Assembly (NCBI GenBank): GCA_017307315.1
Contig: JAFKFF010000105.1
Span: forward strand, 1-11,605
From: Alphaproteobacteria bacterium
GTDB taxonomy: Bacteria > Pseudomonadota > Alphaproteobacteria > Micropepsales > Micropepsaceae
Length of the DNA stretch: 11,605 nt
Reading direction: 5' to 3'
The notes under the pieces are model-generated. The model saw only the letters and a program-made list of their open reading frames with translations, was not told where the DNA came from and did no database searches. This document shows positions 5,807 through 11,605 of this stretch, in pieces. Each line of letters begins with the position of its first letter. Position 1 is the stretch's first letter. The position numbers were made by a program, and so were the translations under genes.

Positions 5807-6894
5807 GCGCGGTGGAACCGCCGTTGGCGCTTCTGGCGGAAGTGACGCATCGCTGCCCGCTGCAATGCCCCTATTGTTCCAATCCGCTGGCGCTGGAGCG
5901 TCCGGCGAACGAGATGGCGACGGCCGACTGGCTGCGCGCCATCGCCGAAGCGGCGGAATTGGGTTGCCTGCAGGTGCATTTCTCCGGCGGAGAGCCGACG
6001 GCGCGGCGCGACCTGGAGCAGCTCGTCGCGGGCGCTACGGCGGCGGGGCTCTACACCAATCTCATCACCTCCGGCGTGGGATGGGACGCGAGGCGGCTCA
6101 CAGCGCTGATCGAGGCGGGCTTGGAGCACGTCCAGCTCAGCTTCCAGGATTCGGGTGCGGACATCGGCGAGCGCATCGGTGGCTATCAAGGCGCCCATGC
6201 CAAGAAACTCGCGGCCGCGAAAACGGTACGCGAAGCCGGCTTGCCGCTCACCGCCAATTTCGTGGTGCACCGCCAGAACCTGCATCACTTGCCGGAGATG
6301 CTGGACATGGCGGTGACGCTGGGGGCGCACCGGGCCGAGATCGCCAATGTCCAATATTATGGCTGGGCGCTGAAGAACCGCGCCGCCCTGATGCCCAGTC
6401 GCGCGCAGCTTGACGAAATGACGGCCGCGGTGGCGGAAGCGCGCAAGCGGTTGGAAGGCATCCTGGTGATCGATTATGTGGTGCCGGATTATTATGCCCG
6501 GCGCCCCAAATCCTGCATGGGTGGCTGGGGCCGCCGATTCCTGAACATTTCGCCGTCCGGCAGGGTCCTGCCTTGTCATGCCGCCGAAAGCATCGAAGGC
6601 ATGGCCTTCGACAATGTGCGCCAGCGCAGCCTGGTCGACATCTGGCGCGGCTCCGAAGCGTTCAATCGCTTCCGCGGCACGGCGTGGATGCCCGAGCCCT
6701 GCCGCAGTTGCGACCGCAAGGAAATCGATTGGGGCGGCTGCCGCTGCCAGGCTTTCGCCATCACCGGAGATGCCGCCAGAACCGATCCGGCCTGCGGCTT
6801 GTCGGACGATCACGCGCGGTTGGTCGATGTCGCCGTCACCGAAGCCGACGCCGGCGCGGACGGCTTCATCTATCGCCGCTATGGCGCCGGCTGA
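5803..6894 (+). CDS. pqqE: PqqE, radical SAM/SPASM enzyme crosslinking PqqA
   Basis: PqqE uses S-adenosylmethionine to form the carbon-carbon bond between Glu16 and Tyr20 of PqqA. The protein has 363 residues, close to the usual 360-390. The radical-SAM CxxxCxxC is at Cys18, Cys22 and Cys25 (HRCPLQCPYC), and GGEP at 62-65 is the SAM amino-group motif. The SPASM half carries Cys238, Cys258, Cys300, Cys303, Asp309, Cys313, Cys315 and Cys331. Their spacing matches the auxiliary-cluster ligands, including the Asp, known from Methylobacterium PqqE with a constant offset of ten. All key residues are present, so the enzyme should be active. It is the last pqq gene in this run. Its final 16 bases overlap the end of the opposing arsR-type gene. 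Confidence 0.96.
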   Translation: MSAVEPPLALLAEVTHRCPLQCPYCSNPLALERPANEMATADWLRAIAEAAELGCLQVHFSGGEPTARRDLEQLVAGATAAGLYTNLITSGVGWDARRLTALIEAGLEHVQLSFQDSGADIGERIGGYQGAHAKKLAAAKTVREAGLPLTANFVVHRQNLHHLPEMLDMAVTLGAHRAEIANVQYYGWALKNRAALMPSRAQLDEMTAAVAEARKRLEGILVIDYVVPDYYARRPKSCMGGWGRRFLNISPSGRVLPCHAAESIEGMAFDNVRQRSLVDIWRGSEAFNRFRGTAWMPEPCRSCDRKEIDWGGCRCQAFAITGDAARTDPACGLSDDHARLVDVAVTEADAGADGFIYRRYGAG

Positions 6895-7577
6895 ACGATC
6901 CGGGAATACCAGCGCACGAACTCGGTCTCGCCGCGCCTGCTGAAAGATACGGCGCGGGCCTGGGAGCTTCGCACCGCCCAGCCCCGCGTCACCGCCAGCG
7001 CCAGCACTTCGGCGCCCAGCATGCCCGCCAGATGGTGCCGCCGCTCGCTCCAATCCATGCACGAGCGGCAGAGCGGGCGCTTGCCGGTCTCAAGCTGAGC
7101 CAGCGCGACGCCGCCGCGGACCAGGAAATCGCGGCCCTTGCGGGTGACATGGACATCGCCGCCGCGCCGGCACAGGACACCCGCTTCCAGCCAACGCGCG
7201 AACAAATCCACCGCCACGCGGCCCGCCAGATGATCATAACAAGAGCGGGCGTGCCGCATGGCCTCGTCTCTGGGCCCGGGGCGGCTGCGCAGATGGCCCG
7301 CCCGCGCCGCCACCGCGGTCAAGGCTTCCACCGCCTCGGCGACATCGGGTTCGGCGATGTCGAAATAGCGGTTGCGGCCCTGGCTGCGCACCTTGAGCAA
7401 TCCGGCGGACACCAGCTTGTCCAGATGCCCGCTCGCCGTCGAGGGCGCAATGCCCGCTTCCCGCGCCAAATCGGCGGCGGCAAGCGCCCGTCCACCCATC
7501 AGCGCCATCACCATATTGGCGCGGGCGGGATCGCCCATCAGGCTGGCGACCCGGGCGATGTCGGGACCGTCTTTCAT
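6879..7577 (-). CDS. ArsR-family winged-helix transcriptional regulator
   Basis: This 232-residue regulator starts at the ATG complementary to 7575-7577. A longer frame upstream covers the intergenic region and the start of the transporter gene and is unlikely to be coding. Residues about 1-90 form an ArsR-type winged helix (ARVASLMGDPARANMVMAL, then LAREAGIAPSTASGHLDKL, then the wing RSQGRNRYFDI). A C-terminal region follows with CRSCMDWSERRHHLAG (170-185), a motif I recall from a large proteobacterial ArsR subfamily of similar length. Known ArsR metal-site motifs such as ELCVCDL are absent, so the ligand is not obviously a metal. It is divergent from the EamA transporter across 174 bases, which makes that gene and itself the likely targets. 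No good Shine-Dalgarno site was seen. Confidence 0.85.
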   Translation of the reverse strand: MKDGPDIARVASLMGDPARANMVMALMGGRALAAADLAREAGIAPSTASGHLDKLVSAGLLKVRSQGRNRYFDIAEPDVAEAVEALTAVAARAGHLRSRPGPRDEAMRHARSCYDHLAGRVAVDLFARWLEAGVLCRRGGDVHVTRKGRDFLVRGGVALAQLETGKRPLCRSCMDWSERRHHLAGMLGAEVLALAVTRGWAVRSSQARAVSFSRRGETEFVRWYSRIVQPAP

Positions 7578-7751
7578 GCTTCGACGGTAACCGAAGGATC
7601 GCACCGTGTCGATTTGCGGCGCTGCCGTTTCGCGTTTTGGAGGTCTTCCCGCGTCCCGCGCAACCCCGCCTTTCCGATTTCGCGGCAAGGATGGGATGGC
7701 CGCGCGCGCCGCACCACTGATATCGTGCCGGTCGTTGCTGGGATTTCGCCG
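7578..7751. promoter_or_regulatory. Divergent intergenic region between the arsR-type and EamA genes
   Basis: This gap must hold both divergent promoters. A small palindrome, CGGTAACCG (7585-7593), lies 8-16 bases upstream of the regulator's start and could be an operator. GGGA at 7740-7743 is the probable ribosome site of the transporter. No clear -35/-10 pair was found, so the operator call is weak. Confidence 0.3.
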
Positions 7752-8684
7752 ATGCCGCCGCAAACCACCGCACCCCGGATGGGCGCGCGAGAATGGGCCC
7801 TGATGCTGGCGCTGTCGGCGCTGTGGGGCGGTTCCTTCTTTTTTTACAAGGTGCTGGTCGAGGAATTGCCGCCCTTCACGGTGGTGCTGGGCCGGGTGAG
7901 CATCGCGGCCCTGGCGCTTCACATCCTTCTATTGGCGCGGCGCGATCCGCTGCGCCTGACCGCGCAGCAAGGAAAATCCTTCCTGGTCTTGGGACTGCTC
8001 AACAATGTGATCCCGTTCAGCCTGATCGCGTTCGGCGAAATTCACATCGCCAGCGGTTCGGCCGCCATCCTCAACGCCACCACGCCGATCTTCACCATCT
8101 TGGTCGCGCATGTCTTCACCCCGGACGAAAAGATAACCCCCGCCAAAGGTCTGGGCGTTCTGGCGGCCTTTCTGGGCGTGGCGGTCTTGATCGGGCCCGA
8201 GGCCTTTTCCGGCCTGGGGCGGGAAAATCTTCTGGGCGATGCGGCCTGCCTGCTGGCGGCTCTGGTCTACGGCCTGGGCGCCACCTATGGCCGCCGCTTC
8301 AAGGGCATCGCGCCGCTCAAGATTGCCACCGGACAGGTTACCGCTGCCACCATCATTCTCTTGCCCTTGTCGGTGCTGGTGGACCGGCCATGGGGGTTGC
8401 CGATGCCCTCCGCCGGCGCCTGGGCCGCCCTGCTGGCGATCGCCCTGCTTTCGACCGCCCTCGCCTATCTTCTTTTCTTCCGCATCCTGGCGGTCGCCGG
8501 TGCCACCAATCTGGTGTTGGTGACGTTCCTTCTGCCCGGCAGCGCGCTAGCGCTGGGCGCACTCTTCCTTGACGAGGTCGTAACCCTCCGGGCGGTGATG
8601 GGCATGGCACTGATCGGGCTGGGTCTGGCGGCGATCGATGGAAGACCCTGGAGTGTGGCACGCCGGCTTCTGGACGGCCGTTGA
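7752..8684 (+). CDS. EamA/DMT-family inner-membrane transporter
   Basis: This 310-residue, very hydrophobic protein shows the two tandem EamA domains of drug/metabolite transporters, about ten membrane helices in total. The first half begins ALMLALSALWGGSFFFYKVL and contains RVSIAALALHILL, NVIPFSLIAFGEIHIASG and ATTPIFTILVAHVF. The second begins at about residue 155 with GDAACLLAALVYGLGATYGRR and ends in TNLVLVTFLLPGSALALGALFLDE and an ATP-site-free basic tail. EamA proteins export or import amino acids, nucleosides or other small molecules; the substrate cannot be inferred here. ATG 7752 was chosen for its upstream GGGA, though a second Met at residue 10 is possible. Its divergent ArsR-type neighbour is the likely regulator. 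Confidence 0.9.
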   Translation: MPPQTTAPRMGAREWALMLALSALWGGSFFFYKVLVEELPPFTVVLGRVSIAALALHILLLARRDPLRLTAQQGKSFLVLGLLNNVIPFSLIAFGEIHIASGSAAILNATTPIFTILVAHVFTPDEKITPAKGLGVLAAFLGVAVLIGPEAFSGLGRENLLGDAACLLAALVYGLGATYGRRFKGIAPLKIATGQVTAATIILLPLSVLVDRPWGLPMPSAGAWAALLAIALLSTALAYLLFFRILAVAGATNLVLVTFLLPGSALALGALFLDEVVTLRAVMGMALIGLGLAAIDGRPWSVARRLLDGR

Positions 8685-8785
8685 TATCCCCCGCAAAATG
8701 CGCTTCGGGGATGGGGCAGTGGCATCGGTCAGCCGTCTCCTATCAGCAGACACCAGCTACCAGACTGGGAACCGAGGAGACGTGC
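8685..8785 (+). promoter_or_regulatory. Intergenic region before the gamma-glutamyltransferase gene
   Basis: This 101-base gap contains an imperfect inverted repeat, ATCCCC (8686-8691) against GGGGAT (8707-8712). It could form a weak hairpin after the transporter gene, but no T run follows. A strong Shine-Dalgarno site, GAGGAGA (8774-8780), serves the next gene. No confident promoter was found. Confidence 0.35.
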
Positions 8786-10702
8786 ATGAACAGAATGACC
8801 CGCACCAGGCTTTCACGCGGCCTGGCGGTTTTGGCGGCGGTTTCCGCCTTCTCGATCGCCACCTCCGGTTCGGCCGCCGATCTGGCCTCCTCGACCTGCA
8901 ACCCCAAGGATCCCGCCTCCAGCCCGGCTTTCTGCAAGGCGGTGCGGGGCGACCGCGCCGAGGGCTGGCTGGCCCAGGGCCGTTCGGAAATGATGGCCCG
9001 CAACGGCATGGTCACCACCAGCCAGCCGCTGGCCGCCCAGGTCGGCCTGGACATCCTCAAGAAAGGCGGCAATGCGGTGGATGCCGCCGTCGCCATGGCC
9101 GCCACGCTCAATCTGGTCGAGCCCATGAATGTGGGCCTAGCCGGCGACATGTTCGCCATCATCTATTCCGCCAAGGATCACAAGCTGCATGTGCTCAACG
9201 CCAGCGGCATGGCGGCATCTGGCCAGACCTTGGCGTTCATGAATGCGCATGGCTACAAATTCAACCCCCGCAATATCGGGCCCGGCTCGGGCATGGCGCG
9301 TGGCGTCCTGTCGGTGACGGTGCCGGGCGCGGCCTGGGGATGGGGCGAGGTGCTCGACAAATACGGCACCATGACCTTCAAGGACGTGCTGGAGCCCGCG
9401 GCGCAATATGCGGAAAAGGGCTTTCCCATTTCCGAGCGCATCGCCTTCGACTGGCATTTGCCCAGGGCGGTGAACGCCAATCGCGGCCAGGTGGAGAATT
9501 GCTGCACCGAGCTCGATCCCGATTCCGTCGCCACCTGGTACATCGACGGCAAGCAGCCCAAGGCCGGACAGATCTACAAGAATCCCGATCTGGCCAAGAC
9601 CTTTCGCATCCTGGAAGAGAAAGGCCGCGACGGCTTCTACAAAGGTCCGGTCGCCGAAGCCCTGGTCAAGAAAGTGCGTTCGCTGGGCGGCACCATGACC
9701 ATGGAAGACCTCGCCAACTACAAGGGCGAATGGGTCGAGCCCGTGATGAGCGAATATCACGGTTACACCCTGGCGGAGTTGCCGCCGCCCAGCCAAGGCT
9801 TCGCCGCCAACGAGATGCTCAACATCCTGGCAACCTGCACCGGCAAGGTCTATCCGGGCCAGACCCTGGCGTCGCTGGGACCGACAGACCCGCGTTACTG
9901 GCATCTCTTGATCGAGGCCAAGACCTTGGCCTATGCCGATCTCAATCGCTTCAACGGCGACCCCAATGCCAATCCCGGCCTGCGCGCGCAGGTGCAATCG
10001 CTCATCTCCACCGCCCATGCGCAGGAATTGTGCGCCAAGATCAGCCCCGACAAGGCCATGCCGACGCCGGGCGTGAGCGTCCCCACCGGCGGCGACACCA
10101 TCGTGCTCTCCACCGCCGACCGCTGGGGCAATATGGTGTCCTGGGTCAATTCCAACTATGCCAATTTCGGCTCCGGCATCACGGTGCCGGGCTATGGCTT
10201 CATCCTGCACAATCGCGGCGCGCTCTTCACGCTCGATCCCAACAGCCCGAACGTGATCGCGCCGCACAAGCGGCCTTACAATACGCTGGCCGCCGCCTTT
10301 GTGCTGCAAGGCGGGCGCACGGACGGTCAATTAATGGCGCTGCAGCTGATGGGCGGCGACATGCAGTCCCAGGGCCATGCGCAAGTGATGGTGGACATGG
10401 TCGATCTGGGCGCCAACCTGCAGGCCGCCAGCGACATGGCGCGCTTCCACCACAATCAGGTGACCGGCAAAGTGTCTCTGGAATCCGAAGCCTACAAGCT
10501 CGTGGGCCGGCAATTACTGGCGATGGGGCACAATGTGGTGTCGGCCGATGGCGATGCGATGGGCGGCTATGAGGCGATCCTGTTCACGCCCGATCCGAAG
10601 GAACCAAAGCCGGACGGGGCGAAAAACTCCCAGCAGCCGATCAACGGCTATTACCGGGCGGGCACCGATCACCGCAAGGATGGCATGGCGCTCGGCTGGT
10701 AG
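8786..10702 (+). CDS. Exported gamma-glutamyltransferase-family protein
   Basis: This 638-residue N-terminal-nucleophile hydrolase precursor cuts itself into two subunits and transfers or hydrolyses gamma-glutamyl groups, for example of glutathione. It opens with a signal peptide: basic MNRMTRTRLSRG, a hydrophobic core, and cleavage near GSAA (28-31), so it should act in the periplasm. Large-subunit marks include NGMVTTSQPLAAQ and GGNAVDAAVAMAATLNLVEP followed by GLAGDMF. The probable nucleophile is Thr438 in GGDTIVLSTADRWGNMVS, where the usual second Thr and His are replaced by Ile and Val, as in YwrD-like relatives. The oxyanion-loop-like FGSG and the GKRP-like HKRPYNT follow. The start ATG has a strong GAGGAGA five bases upstream. 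Substrate is uncertain. Confidence 0.9.
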   Translation: MNRMTRTRLSRGLAVLAAVSAFSIATSGSAADLASSTCNPKDPASSPAFCKAVRGDRAEGWLAQGRSEMMARNGMVTTSQPLAAQVGLDILKKGGNAVDAAVAMAATLNLVEPMNVGLAGDMFAIIYSAKDHKLHVLNASGMAASGQTLAFMNAHGYKFNPRNIGPGSGMARGVLSVTVPGAAWGWGEVLDKYGTMTFKDVLEPAAQYAEKGFPISERIAFDWHLPRAVNANRGQVENCCTELDPDSVATWYIDGKQPKAGQIYKNPDLAKTFRILEEKGRDGFYKGPVAEALVKKVRSLGGTMTMEDLANYKGEWVEPVMSEYHGYTLAELPPPSQGFAANEMLNILATCTGKVYPGQTLASLGPTDPRYWHLLIEAKTLAYADLNRFNGDPNANPGLRAQVQSLISTAHAQELCAKISPDKAMPTPGVSVPTGGDTIVLSTADRWGNMVSWVNSNYANFGSGITVPGYGFILHNRGALFTLDPNSPNVIAPHKRPYNTLAAAFVLQGGRTDGQLMALQLMGGDMQSQGHAQVMVDMVDLGANLQAASDMARFHHNQVTGKVSLESEAYKLVGRQLLAMGHNVVSADGDAMGGYEAILFTPDPKEPKPDGAKNSQQPINGYYRAGTDHRKDGMALGW

Positions 10703-10703
10703 C

Positions 10704-10987
10704 GTGCGCAGCGTAACCGGGCAGGATATCGCGACGCATGTCGCTGTCGCCGCGATCCTGCCCGCAATGCGCGAAGCCTTGCGCGCCGACGCGGAAGGCC
10801 GGGTTGAGGCGACCTGCTCGCCGCATTCGGCACATCCGACCAGGTGATGGCGCACCTCAGCGCCCTGGGCGAGATCGTGGCGCATCCCCTGGCGGCGCGG
10901 CCCAGAGGCCGCACGGTCTACAAAGCGGTGGGCAATGCCGGGCAGGATCTCTATGCCGCCGCCATCCTCGAATTGCTGGACGCCTAA
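10704..10987 (+). pseudogene. Remnant of an ornithine cyclodeaminase/mu-crystallin-family gene
   Basis: Two pieces of one family lie side by side in different frames. From GTG 10704 the reading gives RSVTGQDIATHVAVAAILPAM followed by REALRADAEGRVEA, like the N-terminal helix region of ornithine cyclodeaminase-type proteins; this frame then stops at 10845-10847. From about 10808, in another frame, comes GDLLAAFGTSDQV and then ALGEIVAHPLAARPRGRT, VYKAVGNAGQDLYAAAILEL, the usual C-terminus, ending at TAA 10985-10987. The NAD-binding middle, about 200 residues, is missing, with the join near 10806. The gene cannot make an enzyme. It overlaps the end of thyA by three bases. Family assignment rests on the short C-terminal KxVGNAxQDL motif and is from memory. 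Confidence 0.65.
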
Positions 10988-11605
10988 ACCGCGATCGGCG
11001 CCTTGATCGAGGGATGCGCCTGGTAATTCTCCAGCGTGAAATCCTCAAACTGGAATTCGAAGATATCCTTCACGTCCGGATTGAGCCGCATGACCGGCAA
11101 TGGATACGGCGTTCGCGTCAATTGCTCGCGCGCCTGCTCCCTATGGTTCAGGTAAAGATGTGCGTCGCCGAAACTATGGATGAAGTCGCCGGGCTTCAGA
11201 CCCGTCACCTGCGCTACCATCAAGGTGAGCAGCGCATAAGACGCGATGTTGAACGGCACGCCCAGGAAGATGTCCGCCGAGCGCTGGTAAAGCTGGCAGG
11301 AAAGCCGGCCGTCCGCGACATAGAACTGGAACAGGCAATGGCAGGGCGGCAGCGCCATCTTGGGCACGTCGGCCGGATTCCAGGCCGTGACGATCAGGCG
11401 GCGGGAGTCCGGATTGGCCTTGATGTCGCGGATGAGGTTGGAGATCTGATCGATGGTGCCGTCGGCCCGCGTCGGCCAGGACCGCCACTGATAGCCATAG
11501 ACGGGCCCCAATTCGCCATTGGCATCGGCCCATTCGTCCCAGATGGTGACGCCGCGCTCCTGCAGCCAGCGCACATTGGTTTCGCCGCGCAGGAACCACA
11601 GCAAT
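10984..11605 (-). CDS. thyA: Thymidylate synthase ThyA (N-terminus outside window)
   Basis: ThyA methylates dUMP to dTMP using methylenetetrahydrofolate. The frame is open to the right edge, and 207 codons including the stop are visible. Compared with the 264-residue E. coli enzyme, roughly the first 57 residues lie outside. The first visible codon is the Leu of the family's LLWFL motif, not a start. Clear family marks follow: [42 protein letters not shown], the catalytic Cys in [11 protein letters not shown] (codon at 11343-11341), [32 protein letters not shown] and the C-terminal PSIKAPIAV. It looks intact over its visible length. It converges on the ornithine cyclodeaminase remnant, the two stops sharing bases. 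Confidence 0.97.
   Translation of the reverse strand, partial: LLWFLRGETNVRWLQERGVTIWDEWADANGELGPVYGYQWRSWPTRADGTIDQISNLIRDIKANPDSRRLIVTAWNPADVPKMALPPCHCLFQFYVADGRLSCQLYQRSADIFLGVPFNIASYALLTLMVAQVTGLKPGDFIHSFGDAHLYLNHREQAREQLTRTPYPLPVMRLNPDVKDIFEFQFEDFTLENYQAHPSIKAPIAV

Noticed and set aside
5611..7062. Minus-strand open frame of 483 codons opposite pqqD/pqqE
   Set aside because: It is antisense to two clear pqq genes and overlaps the real arsR-type gene on the same strand in another frame; the translation has no recognisable domain.
8638..10572. Plus-strand open frame of 644 codons inside the gamma-glutamyltransferase gene
   Set aside because: It is a shifted shadow frame: Gly/Arg/Gln-rich composition, no domains, while the other frame has a signal peptide and all family motifs.

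Overview
The window reads as a high-GC, gene-dense stretch of a free-living alphaproteobacterial chromosome. The codon usage, the pqqABCDE order, a PqqA ending in a GMEI-type core and the MoxY-like kinase all fit that class. A more exact placement (Micropepsaceae/Rhizomicrobium-like or Rhizobiales) is only a guess. No phage, IS element, CRISPR array, tRNA or rRNA was seen.

Left part (1-1500): a DNA-binding protein with two winged-helix-like regions, cut by the window edge, is followed 9 bases later by a cytoplasmic beta-propeller protein of the YVTN/glutamine-cyclotransferase-like type. The pair looks co-transcribed.

Centre (1501-6894): this is a pyrroloquinoline quinone (PQQ) locus with its probable regulators. 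A membrane histidine kinase with a LapD/MoxY-type sensor region and a LuxR-type response regulator form an ATGA-overlapping pair. They are followed by pqqA (25-aa precursor peptide), pqqB, pqqC, pqqD and pqqE. A palindromic motif, GGGAA-N3-TTCCC, occurs once upstream of the kinase and as full or half sites about five times between the regulator and pqqA. This suggests that the two-component system activates both itself and PQQ synthesis. A strong intrinsic-terminator-like hairpin lies between pqqA and pqqB and could keep the precursor in excess over the enzymes. pqqB and pqqC both start with TTG, and pqqB/C/D/E are joined by TTGA/ATGA/ATGA overlaps. In the pathway, PqqD presents PqqA to the radical-SAM enzyme PqqE, which crosslinks its Glu and Tyr. 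A protease not encoded here releases the crosslinked pair, PqqB hydroxylates it, and PqqC performs the final ring closure and oxidation.

Right part (6879-11605): an ArsR-type regulator converges on pqqE and diverges from an EamA/DMT-family transporter. Next come an exported gamma-glutamyltransferase-family protein, a wrecked ornithine cyclodeaminase gene that keeps only its two ends, and the 3' part of thyA (thymidylate synthase) on the minus strand, cut by the right edge.

The most interesting points are the inferred two-component regulon built on the GGGAA-N3-TTCCC box, the pqqA/pqqB attenuator, the unusual Cys-Tyr-Ala-Cys core of PqqA, and the deletion remnant before thyA.
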